A DNA stretch of 64,000 nt from Longispora albida DSM 44784. Its GTDB lineage: Bacteria; Actinomycetota; Actinomycetes; Mycobacteriales; Micromonosporaceae. This document shows, one piece after another, positions 52,829 through 60,313 of this stretch. The position numbers were made by a program, and so were the translations under genes. Location of the stretch: assembly GCF_000379825.1 (NCBI RefSeq), contig NZ_KB903833.1, positions 125,022 to 189,021 of the forward strand, read 5' to 3'. Within the stretch, counting starts at the first letter, position 1, and each line of letters starts with the position of its first letter. The notes beneath the pieces were generated by a model. The model was not told the origin of the DNA. It saw nothing but the letters and a program-made list of their open reading frames with translations, and did no database searches.

Positions 52829-54532
52829 TCACACCACCTCTAGGTCACGCTCGTCGTAAGCGCTGGTCTTGGGTTTGGGCGCGACCATCGCGCGGGCGAG
52901 GGCCGTCACCAGCGCCGAGATCCCGTCGATGTTGTCGCCGCTCTTTGCCTTGTCCGGCTTGACGTTGCCGGCGGCGTCCATCTGGACGGCGAGGTTGTCG
53001 AGCATCCACCGGGCCACTGGGTGACCGCCGTGCCGGACCACCGGCGCGCGGCTGGTTCCCTTGCGCAGCAACGTGTTCAGCTCTTTCAGCGGGGGCGACA
53101 TGCTGGCGTAGCCCTGCCCGATCGGCACCACCGGGGCCCCGGCCTCGGCTAGGTCCGTCACGAGCTGCGTGGCGTTCCAGCGGTCGTAGCCGAGCGCGGC
53201 GACCTGCAACAGGTCGAGGTCGGCGTCGATGCGCTGGCGGATGTGCCCGTAGTCGATCACGTCGCCCGGGGTCAGGGTGAGCAGGCCGTCGCGGTGCCAG
53301 ACACTCGCGTTGCCCGCCGTGCGCTTGTCCAGGTCGCCGAGGATCGCCTCGGGGGCCCAGAACCGGAACAGGCAGTCGTACCCGCCCGCGCCGTCCGGCA
53401 GCAGCCAGGCCAGCGCGGACAGGTCCGTCGTCCGGGAGAGGTCCAGGCCGCCGAACGCCACCCGCCCGGCGAGCTGCTGCTCGTCGAGCACCGGGCCAGC
53501 GTTGCGGTCCCACACCGCGAGGGGCAGGTACCGGGTCTGCTGCCGGGTCCTGATCCCGAGGTGCAGCCGCAGGTACGACGCCAGCTCGGCCGGGGTGTCG
53601 CGGGCCTTGGTTGCTTTGCCCGCCAGGTACTCGGCGGTCGGCGAGATGCCGTAGCCGGGGTTGGCCTTGCGCTGCGTCTCCGGGCTGAAAGGGTCGTCCC
53701 GCTCGCTGGCCCCCCAGATCACGCCGTACGTGGTCGGGTCGACCAGGGTTCCGGCGGCGAGCTGCTCGACCCGCCTTCTCTTCCGGCTGTAGATGGTGTT
53801 CGGCTTGCCTGCGTCGGCGGTCGTGATCAGGACCACGAGCGGCTGTTCCCGCGAGCCGGTGCCGGTCTCGATCGTCTCGACCAGGTCCGGCGTCGCGTGG
53901 ACGTGCAGCTCGTCGACCACGGCCGCGTGGACGTTCGCGCCGTGCAGTGCCTCGGCAACCGAGCTGACCACGGTGAAGTAGGACCCGGAGCGCGGGTGAA
54001 CTATCTTCTTGGCCAGTGCCCGGACGTGACCGGAGAGGGCCGGGGCGTGGCGGGCGAGCTGGCGTACCGGCTCGAACAGGTACGACGCCTGCCGCTCGGT
54101 GGTGGCGGCGGCGAGCACCTGCGCGCCGGGTTCCCCGTCGCCAGCCGTGAGGTAGATGGCCAGCCCGCCGGCCAAGGTCGTCTTGCCGTTCTTCCTCGGC
54201 ACATCGACGTAGCACTCGCGGATGATCCGCACCCAGCGCCCGGCCTCGTTCTGCCGTACCCAGCCCATGACGGGGGCGAGGATGTACGCCACCTGCCACG
54301 GGTCCGGGACGAGCGGCTGGCCGGCTAGCGCTCCCTGGGTGTGCCGCAGCAGCCCGAACGCCTTGAGGACCCGGTCGACACGCTCGGGGTCGAACCGGGC
54401 CCCGGGTAGCGTGCGCGGTTCCGGGGTCTTGTGCTTGGGCGGGCACGCCGGTAGCGGGATGCCCCGGCTGATCAGGTACCAGGCGACCTCGGGTGACAGC
54501 TTGATTTTCCGCAGTTGCGCCCGGCCCGGCAT
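52829..54532 (-). CDS. terL: Terminase large subunit
   Basis: 567 residues from ATG 54532; the open frame extends to 54802 but runs antisense-like through terS. ATPase: Walker A RKNGKTT (~113-119), Walker B HAAVVDELHVHA, coupling motif ITTADAGKP. Nuclease: FGGLDLSRTTDLSAL (Asp), ALGYDRWNATQL, and DGISALVTALARAM near the end. Translocates and cuts DNA at the portal. No clear ribosome site precedes the ATG, so the exact start is open. Confidence 0.92.
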   Translation of the reverse strand: MPGRAQLRKIKLSPEVAWYLISRGIPLPACPPKHKTPEPRTLPGARFDPERVDRVLKAFGLLRHTQGALAGQPLVPDPWQVAYILAPVMGWVRQNEAGRWVRIIRECYVDVPRKNGKTTLAGGLAIYLTAGDGEPGAQVLAAATTERQASYLFEPVRQLARHAPALSGHVRALAKKIVHPRSGSYFTVVSSVAEALHGANVHAAVVDELHVHATPDLVETIETGTGSREQPLVVLITTADAGKPNTIYSRKRRRVEQLAAGTLVDPTTYGVIWGASERDDPFSPETQRKANPGYGISPTAEYLAGKATKARDTPAELASYLRLHLGIRTRQQTRYLPLAVWDRNAGPVLDEQQLAGRVAFGGLDLSRTTDLSALAWLLPDGAGGYDCLFRFWAPEAILGDLDKRTAGNASVWHRDGLLTLTPGDVIDYGHIRQRIDADLDLLQVAALGYDRWNATQLVTDLAEAGAPVVPIGQGYASMSPPLKELNTLLRKGTSRAPVVRHGGHPVARWMLDNLAVQMDAAGNVKPDKAKSGDNIDGISALVTALARAMVAPKPKTSAYDERDLEVV

Positions 54533-54566
54533 CGGGTTCGCTGGCGGTTGCGCAACCGGGCCGAGG

Positions 54567-55034
54567 TCAGGCGAACGGGTTCTCGTCGTCGGGAGCACTG
54601 GTGTCCCCCTTGGCGAGCTTGCCCTCAGCGGCCGGGGTGAGTCCGAACTCAGCGCACCAGCTACGGAATTCCTTACCCGCGCGTTCCTCGATCCCGACCC
54701 ACGGCGCGGCCACCCTGCCCTGGGAGTTCTCGGCCAGCAGCCCGTGGGCCTGGCGCATGGCGACGGCCTGCCGCCACCGGGCGTAGGTCTCAGCCCCGAC
54801 ACGCAGGGCCGGGCCGTCCAGAACCTTCAAGAGCTGCAACTCCGGCAGGTGCGCAACCACCAGGTCCCACAGCTCTGCCGCTTCCGGCGAGAGGTCGTCA
54901 GGCCGGGAGGGCAGTTCGCGGGCGAACTCCGGGAGTTTCGCCACCTTCCGCCCGCCGGAGTCACGCCCCGGGGCGCGGCCTTCCAGCAGTTTCAGACCAG
55001 CAGGTTTGGGGGTGCGGCCGGTTGCGGCAGGCAC
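54567..55034 (-). CDS. terS: Terminase small subunit, P27 family
   Basis: 155 residues from GTG 55034, placed by GGGAGG seven bases upstream. P27 pattern: GRTPKPAGLKLLEGRAPGRD, ELPSRPDDLSPEAAELWDLVVAHLPELQLLKVLDGPALRVGAETYARWRQAV and EFRSWCAEFGLTPAAEGKL. Recognises phage DNA for packaging; directly upstream of terL by 34 bp. Confidence 0.9.
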   Translation of the reverse strand: MPAATGRTPKPAGLKLLEGRAPGRDSGGRKVAKLPEFARELPSRPDDLSPEAAELWDLVVAHLPELQLLKVLDGPALRVGAETYARWRQAVAMRQAHGLLAENSQGRVAAPWVGIEERAGKEFRSWCAEFGLTPAAEGKLAKGDTSAPDDENPFA

Positions 55035-55083
55035 GGCGGCACCTCCCATCATGGTTCCGGTCTCGGTGGTGCCGATGTGGCAG

Positions 55084-55911
55084 CTAGGTCCAGCACGCGC
55101 CGTTGTCGCAGGGCGCATCGTCTTCCGGTTCCAGCCCCGGCAACTCGTCCTGTGCCGGTGCGATGTCGTCGGCGAGCGGGCGCGCGGAACGCAGGAAGAA
55201 CACCGGGTCGCGACCCAGCTCGGCTCGGCGTGTGTTGAGCAGCGACTCAAGGTCGCAGGTTGCGGCGAACTGATCGGGCCTATCGCGGCGCATGATCGCC
55301 CAGTGCGCGCGGGTGTGCAGCGGGCAGAACCAGCACGACGACTTACCCGGTACCGGCAGCCCTGCGGCCCTGATGATCGACATGCAGTCCGCGCGGTTGA
55401 GGCGCAAGTCGAGCAGCGGATACGTCACGCGCTCGTACGGGTTGACCCAGCGGTTGTGCGCGCGGTGCATCTCGTCGAGGGAGATGCCCACCGCAACCGT
55501 CGCCGGATTCTCAGAGCTGGCCCCGTTCGCGCGCAGCCACCGACCGAGAACCTTGATCTTGAAGTCCGCCGTACACGACCTGGTGCCCGGCGAGCCGTTG
55601 CTCATCCTCACCGGGATCGGCAGCGACCGCGACCCTGGCCGGGTCAGGCGGCCGAGCAGCGTCTCGACCCGGCCGTCGCGGCGTACCCGGTCGAGCTGGT
55701 GTAGCGCGATCCCGTGCGCGGCGGCGTAGGGGGCCGCCACCTCGTGGACATAACGCAGGCTCGCCGGTTCCTCGCTGTCGTCGCCAACGTTGGCGAACAG
55801 GAAGGTGGGGAAGTCGATCCGGCCGGTCGCGGCGAGGACGAGCAGTGCGGTCGACTGCACACCGCCGCCGTAGGCGACGACGCGGATCGGGCCTCGGGTC
55901 GTGAGCATCAT
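55084..55911 (-). CDS. PAPS-reductase/DndC-like PP-loop protein
   Basis: 275 residues. PP-loop variant VVAYGGGVQSTALLVLA at the N-terminus (SGGxxS-type), Asp-rich FLFANVGDDSEEPASL, RSCTADFKIKVLGRWLR and CWFCPLHTRAHWAIM with three to four Cys that could bind Fe-S or zinc. Family members activate sulfate or sulfur on nucleotides; related proteins occur in many phages, some linked to DNA modification. Substrate unknown. Sits between terS and the reversed protease. Confidence 0.82.
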   Translation of the reverse strand: MMLTTRGPIRVVAYGGGVQSTALLVLAATGRIDFPTFLFANVGDDSEEPASLRYVHEVAAPYAAAHGIALHQLDRVRRDGRVETLLGRLTRPGSRSLPIPVRMSNGSPGTRSCTADFKIKVLGRWLRANGASSENPATVAVGISLDEMHRAHNRWVNPYERVTYPLLDLRLNRADCMSIIRAAGLPVPGKSSCWFCPLHTRAHWAIMRRDRPDQFAATCDLESLLNTRRAELGRDPVFFLRSARPLADDIAPAQDELPGLEPEDDAPCDNGACWT

Positions 55912-55969
55912 TCACCCCCGAGCCGAGTTGGAAAGTGGTATGACGAGCTAGTCCACTCGGAGGTGAACT

Positions 55970-56671
55970 TTGGAGACCAACCCAGCAACCGGCAAACTCC
56001 ACCAGACGGATCAGATCCGTGATCACGTCTTCCCGCTCTGCGTCTTCGATCATCAGACCGGCAAGGTAGTACGGATGTTGGGCTCAGCATTCCTCATCGG
56101 TGAGCGCCACTATGCCCTCACCGCAGCCCACTGCATACGCGGCGAAACAACGGGCTTGGCCGCCATGTTCATTCGAGATCGCGAATGGTATGCGTACGAC
56201 ATCGTCGCGTCGGCCATTCACCCCAGTGAAGACGTCGGGCTCGTCCGGCTGCAAGGAAGCGGCCTGACCTCCATGATGCGACTCTCGAAATCTCACTACC
56301 CTCAAGCACACCCGTACAAAAATTTCGGGTACCCCGAGGATGTGTACTACGAGATGGTCAAGGACGGAGCAGCCTTGATCCGGCCAGACCTCGTGTACAC
56401 CGAGGGCTACATCCGACGTCGCATCACGGACGTCCCGATGCCATTTCCCGGGCGATACTTCTTCGAGTTGAGCGCCATCTCCGACCCAGGTTCGTCCGGA
56501 AGCCCCGTGATGAAGATCAACCCCGGCAGCAAGATGGATGTGTTCGGTATCTACGTAGGCGAGCGCAGACGCGAACAGGGTGCGGCGGTCGGCTACGCGG
56601 TTCGGGTTGACGGGTTCGGGGATTGGCAGCCCGAGATCCTGGATAGGACGGTATACGAGGAATCACAGTGA
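55970..56671 (+). CDS. Reversed moron: trypsin-like serine protease
   Basis: 233 residues from TTG 55970, supported by GGAGG six bases upstream. Chymotrypsin-fold triad: His in YALTAAHCIRG (~54), Asp in HPSEDVGLVRL (~88), Ser in SDPGSSGSPVM (~175). No signal peptide, so cytosolic. It is the only plus-strand gene in this stretch, and its composition is visibly less GC-rich than the flanking genes, indicating separate acquisition. Cytosolic trypsin-like proteases of this type occur in anti-phage and stress-response systems; that role is inferred, not shown. Confidence 0.85.
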   Translation: METNPATGKLHQTDQIRDHVFPLCVFDHQTGKVVRMLGSAFLIGERHYALTAAHCIRGETTGLAAMFIRDREWYAYDIVASAIHPSEDVGLVRLQGSGLTSMMRLSKSHYPQAHPYKNFGYPEDVYYEMVKDGAALIRPDLVYTEGYIRRRITDVPMPFPGRYFFELSAISDPGSSGSPVMKINPGSKMDVFGIYVGERRREQGAAVGYAVRVDGFGDWQPEILDRTVYEESQ

Positions 56672-56802
56672 CAATGACTGTCCAACTGCATGGTTGAGGG
56701 CAGAAGGAGCCGACCGCAAGGGGGGTCTCTGGTTCTGAGCGTGTGTGCGCGTCACCACCCCGGACGGTCTCGCCCCTCACCGCGCCAGCGATTGCGACGC
56801 CC

Positions 56803-57210
56803 CTACCCCTCGGCCTCGTCGGCTTCGGCGGCCTGGTCGCGGTCGCGGTGCCAGCCGCCCGGTTGCAGGCGCGCCGTCTCGCTGCTGTGACAGCCGTGGC
56901 ACAAACCCCGGCCGAGTGCCGGGTCGCCGTGCGGGTCGACACCAGCCTCGATCAGCTCACGCAAGGACAGCGGGTAGTGATCGGCGTGCGCGGACAGCCG
57001 AAGCTGGCACACCTTGCAGATCGGGTTCTTGGCTAGAACCTGCCGCCGCCATGCCCGATGCCGGGCGCCGTATCCCCGCCTCACTGCTGACGGCCGCAGG
57101 TCCGGCAAGCGCTCGGCGTGCTCGGGGCAGCGGCGCTGTCCGCTGGGGACGAGTTCGGGGCAGGGGGGCCAGCCGCGCCAGGTGCAGGGGGTGGGGGGTC
57201 GCTGCGGCAT
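56803..57210 (-). CDS. HNH endonuclease
   Basis: 135 residues from ATG 57210, TGATG overlap with the methyltransferase. CKVCQLRLSAHADHYPLSLRELIEAGVDPHGDPALGRGLCHGCHSSETAR contains the two zinc-binding Cys pairs and the HNH His/Asn core. Phage HNH proteins of this size usually act with terminase in cohesive-end packaging; here two genes intervene before terS. Confidence 0.88.
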   Translation of the reverse strand: MPQRPPTPCTWRGWPPCPELVPSGQRRCPEHAERLPDLRPSAVRRGYGARHRAWRRQVLAKNPICKVCQLRLSAHADHYPLSLRELIEAGVDPHGDPALGRGLCHGCHSSETARLQPGGWHRDRDQAAEADEAEG

Positions 57211-58259
57211 CAGGCTCGCGCCAGTTCGGCGAGGTCGGCCAGCAGCAGTTTCACGGCGTGACTCGCCTGCAGGTTGACGACGCCGTTGCCGATCACGCGC
57301 AGGGCGCGGCTGTAGGTGGTGACAACGTCGGTGACGTAGCCGCCGCTCAGGCCCATCATCCACTCGGCGAACCGGGCGTTGAGGCGCGGTGCGGTGCGGC
57401 CCTGCTCGATCGGGTCGGGCGCCGGGCGTCCGGTGACCTGTTCCCACCGTGCGATGGCTGTGGCGTACTGGCCCCAGCGCGACCCTTCCTCGGCGGCGAG
57501 CTGCACGGCCACCCCGAGGGGCATCCCGCTCGCGCCCTTGCTGCGGCGGGCGGCCAGCAGCTTGTTCCGCGCTAGCCAGGACTCGGGGTTGTCGTTCAGC
57601 CCAAACGGGCTGCTGCGCAGGGTCGGCAGCAGGGAGACCGTGTTCGGCAACGACGAGATGTTCGGCAGCGGCGAGATCCCCCGCCCGTCGCGGGCCGCAG
57701 GGGTTGCCATCAGCGCCAGGTCTCGGTTTGCTGGCGGCGCGGCCGGTTCGGTGACGGGCAGTCCGTCGAGGCGGGAGGCGTCAACCGCGAGGATGAAAAC
57801 GCGCTGCCTGCGGTGGGGAGCGCCTACGTCCGACGCGCGGACGCTACGCCATGCGCCCAGATACCCGAGGGTGGAAAGGTCGCCGAGTACACGTCCGAAT
57901 CCCTTGCTGAGGTGCCCGGATACGTTCTCCAGCAACACGAATCGCGGTCGTAGCTGGCGAATGGCCGCAGCGATGGACGGCCAGATGTTGCGCGGGTCAT
58001 CTTCACCTCTGCGGGGTCCGGCCAGGCTGAACGGCTGGCAGGGGTAGCCGCCGACGATCCAGTCGACGGGTGGGGTTGCGGTCCAGTCAGCGAGCGTGAG
58101 GTCGCCGAGGTTCGGAACACCCGGGTAGCGGGCGGCGAGGACGGCGGAAGCGTGAGGGTCGGTTTCGGCGTGCCAGGCGATCGTGCCGCCGCCAAGGGCG
58201 TCAACCAGGCCGGCGTCTAACCCGCCGTATCCAGAGCAGAGGGAACCGATGGTGAGCAC
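57210..58259 (-). CDS. DNA (cytosine-5) methyltransferase
   Basis: 349 residues. Motif I TIGSLCSGYGGLDAGL, motif IV GGYPCQPFSLAGPRRGEDD with the catalytic Cys, motif VI FVLLENVSGHL, motif VIII APHRRQRVFILA and motif X VIGNGVVNLQASHAV. The long variable region after ~165 should hold target recognition. No cognate nuclease beside it except the HNH gene, so protection against host restriction is the simplest role. Confidence 0.93.
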   Translation of the reverse strand: MLTIGSLCSGYGGLDAGLVDALGGGTIAWHAETDPHASAVLAARYPGVPNLGDLTLADWTATPPVDWIVGGYPCQPFSLAGPRRGEDDPRNIWPSIAAAIRQLRPRFVLLENVSGHLSKGFGRVLGDLSTLGYLGAWRSVRASDVGAPHRRQRVFILAVDASRLDGLPVTEPAAPPANRDLALMATPAARDGRGISPLPNISSLPNTVSLLPTLRSSPFGLNDNPESWLARNKLLAARRSKGASGMPLGVAVQLAAEEGSRWGQYATAIARWEQVTGRPAPDPIEQGRTAPRLNARFAEWMMGLSGGYVTDVVTTYSRALRVIGNGVVNLQASHAVKLLLADLAELARA

Positions 58260-58348
58260 GCCCCACCTCCATGCCGCGACTCGACGGCCTCAAAGATGGG
58301 TGCTGTGTGTTGCCCGGTGCGGCCGGGCGGGGCGTGCTCGGGAACGCC

Positions 58349-58382
58349 GAGAGCCCCGGGCCGCTTGGGCTCCGGGGCTCTC
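58349..58382 (-). terminator. Hairpin between replication and methyltransferase genes
   Basis: GAGAGCCCCGG (58349-58359) and CCGGGGCTCTC (58372-58382), perfect 11-bp stem in the 175-bp gap before the methyltransferase. No T-run; may end or pause the early transcript. Confidence 0.65.
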
Positions 58383-58385
58383 TCG

Positions 58386-58398
58386 GGTGCAGTGCACC
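58386..58398. promoter_or_regulatory. Perfect 13-bp palindrome upstream of the methyltransferase
   Basis: GGTGCAGTGCACC, next to the hairpin, about 130 bp before the methyltransferase start. Candidate protein-binding site; the adjacent HTH gene is a possible partner. Confidence 0.4.
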
Positions 58399-58435
58399 AA
58401 CTCTGACTTGACAGTACTTCGGTGCTGGTCAGGGC

Positions 58436-58621
58436 TCAATGGATCTTGGGTGTGGCCTTGCTTACGAGCATGTGTTCCAGATCGTCGAACACGTAAAACG
58501 TCCTCCCGCCCTCGCGGTAGCGCTCCCAGTTGCGTTCGCTGGCCAGCCGGTACACCGTCCCGATAGGACGGCCGTAGATCTTGGAGATGTCGGCAGCCGT
58601 CAGCCCGAACCGCTTCGTCAC
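58436..58621 (-). CDS. Small helix-turn-helix (MerR/excisionase-like) protein
   Basis: 61 residues from GTG 58621 overlapping the upstream stop as GTGA. FGLTAADISKIYGRPIGTVYRLASERNWERYREGGRTFYVFDDLEHML reads as a winged helix of the excisionase/MerR type. Could regulate the flanking operons or act in excision. Confidence 0.7.
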   Translation of the reverse strand: MTKRFGLTAADISKIYGRPIGTVYRLASERNWERYREGGRTFYVFDDLEHMLVSKATPKIH

Positions 58622-59340
58622 GCGGCCACCGCCGTCCGGGCGGGCTTGAGTTCGTGCCAGCGGTCGCGGCCCCAGCGGTGGGCCTCGGGCTCCACGTCGC
58701 ACACCACCGCCGACCGCTCGGGCCGGTCCAGGTACACGTTCGCTGTGATCAGCCCTCCGCAGCCGACCACCACGCACGGCCCCAGCAACCGGCGGCGCGG
58801 CGGGTCCGGGTACGCCGCCTTGTCGGCGATGTGAACCAGGTCGCCGACCTCGGCGCACAGGTCCCCGGCCGCCGGGTGCGCGCACAGCCAGTCCAGGTGG
58901 CGGCGCAGGTACCCGGCAGTGGCCACAGCGTCGCTGCGGTAGCGGTAGACCCGGTTGGCTGGCCCGATGAACCCGTGGGGCATCTCGCACAGCCCCCAGG
59001 CCCCAGGCGGGCGGATACCACGCTCGTCAGCGACCATCCCGGCCCACTCAGCGAGGACAGCGAGGAGCTGGGCGCGGGCGTCACCGGCCGCAAGGTTCAG
59101 CGGGAGCCCCGGCTCCGAGGTGCCCGACACCTTGTCGTGCAGCCCGGTCGCGCGGATCATGGCCTGTTCGCAGTCAGCGGCCAGCCCCGGCAGGCTGGCC
59201 AGGTACTCGCCGAGGCGGTCGCGGCACACCCAGCAGACGCGCAGCCCGTCAGCAGCCGGGCGAGGGTCCGTGCGGCTCTTGTCCTCACGGTCGCGGCGGC
59301 AGCCTGCCGACTCGCACAACGTCATGTTCAGGGTCTTCAC
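58618..59340 (-). CDS. Hypothetical phage protein with zinc-ribbon-like Cys motifs
   Basis: 240 residues. N-terminal CESAGCRRDR and CWVCRDRL, a helical middle (DARAQLLAVLAEWAGMVADERG...AVATAGYLRRHLDWLCAHPAAGDLCAEVGDL), and C-terminal CVVVGCGGLITANVYL...VVCDVEPEAHRWGRDRW, probably two zinc sites. Frequent in actinophage early regions without a defined function. Overlaps RusA and the HTH gene by 4 nt. Confidence 0.65.
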   Translation of the reverse strand: MKTLNMTLCESAGCRRDREDKSRTDPRPAADGLRVCWVCRDRLGEYLASLPGLAADCEQAMIRATGLHDKVSGTSEPGLPLNLAAGDARAQLLAVLAEWAGMVADERGIRPPGAWGLCEMPHGFIGPANRVYRYRSDAVATAGYLRRHLDWLCAHPAAGDLCAEVGDLVHIADKAAYPDPPRRRLLGPCVVVGCGGLITANVYLDRPERSAVVCDVEPEAHRWGRDRWHELKPARTAVAA

Positions 59341-59774
59341 TCAGTCACCGTCCAGATCTGGATGTAGACGCCCGGGATGGGCAGGGCGAGCGGGTGCTCG
59401 TCGGGCCAGCACTTGGTGGCCGTCAGCTCGACGACCTGGCTGTCGTCGGCCCAGACCTTCGCGTCGGTGAGGGCGTCGAGCAGCGCACGGCCGAGCTTGT
59501 CGACATCGGGCCGCTTGCTCGGCCAGGTGCGGGTTTTCTTCGGCGCGCTCTTGGGCTTGGGCATGGTGGCCACGGCCATCACCTGCACCGGCCCGAGGTG
59601 CGGGGTGGTCTGCCCTGTGACGGCGAGGGCGGCGCGGGCGGCGGCGGTGACGGTCGCCCGCCACGGCCGCAGCCGGGGCGACGAGTCGATGAGGCGGCCC
59701 CCGCCGACGTGCCGCAGTGATCCCTGCGGGGCGGGGTTGCCGTAGGCGTACACGGCGAGCAGCAGCTCAGACAT
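59337..59774 (-). CDS. RusA family Holliday junction resolvase
   Basis: 145 residues from ATG 59774. RusA signature KRPDVDKLGRALLDALTDAKVWADDSQVVELTATK with the catalytic Asp residues and Lys. Resolves recombination intermediates before packaging. It belongs to the replication/recombination operon. Confidence 0.9.
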   Translation of the reverse strand: MSELLLAVYAYGNPAPQGSLRHVGGGRLIDSSPRLRPWRATVTAAARAALAVTGQTTPHLGPVQVMAVATMPKPKSAPKKTRTWPSKRPDVDKLGRALLDALTDAKVWADDSQVVELTATKCWPDEHPLALPIPGVYIQIWTVTE

Positions 59775-59785
59775 TGAAGGTCTCC

Positions 59786-60313
59786 TTAGAAGGGTGGGAT
59801 CTGGTCGACGGGGACGGCCCGCCACGGGGCCGGGATCTGGGTGCCGCGCTCGACCTGCCCGGCGTCGAGCAGGCGGCGGAGTGCGGCCTCGGTGGTCTCG
59901 ACGCTCATGCCGAGGCGGACGGCCACCCCGAACAGGTAGTCCGGCCCGTTGCGGACGAGGTGCCCACGGACCCGGGTGGCGTCCGGGTCGAGTTCCCGGG
60001 GCTGGCGCTGCTGCGGTACCGGCAGCACGGCCGGGGCGTGGTGCCCGGCGGCGATGGGCTGCCCGCACTGGTGGTCCACCACGACGGCACCGCTCAGGCT
60101 GGCCGCCCTGCCAGCGTCGCGGCGGACCAGCTCGCGGCCGACGATGCTGTACGTGCTGCGGCCTGCGAGCACGGCGTCCAGTTCCCCGGCCGGGGTGACG
60201 GGCTGCGGGTCGGCGTGGACGGGGACGCCCTCGGCGACACCGGCCAGAACCAGCACCCGGCAGCGGGGGCAGGTGTGCGGGAGCGCTGGGGTCGAGATCA
60301 TGTGGGTGGTCAC
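59786..60313 (-). CDS. Hypothetical protein with zinc motif and C-terminal winged helix
   Basis: 175 residues. CPRCRVLVLAGV at the N-terminus; C-terminal TRVRGHLVRNGPDYLFGVAVRLGMSVETTEAALRRLLDAGQVERG reads as a winged helix. Start overlaps the primase stop by 4 nt, 11 bp before rusA. Possibly a regulator or replication accessory; not recognised. Confidence 0.65.
   Translation of the reverse strand: MTTHMISTPALPHTCPRCRVLVLAGVAEGVPVHADPQPVTPAGELDAVLAGRSTYSIVGRELVRRDAGRAASLSGAVVVDHQCGQPIAAGHHAPAVLPVPQQRQPRELDPDATRVRGHLVRNGPDYLFGVAVRLGMSVETTEAALRRLLDAGQVERGTQIPAPWRAVPVDQIPPF

Noticed and set aside
58408-58413. Perfect TTGACA -35 on the plus strand
   Set aside because: No -10 at a workable distance and no plus-strand gene downstream.
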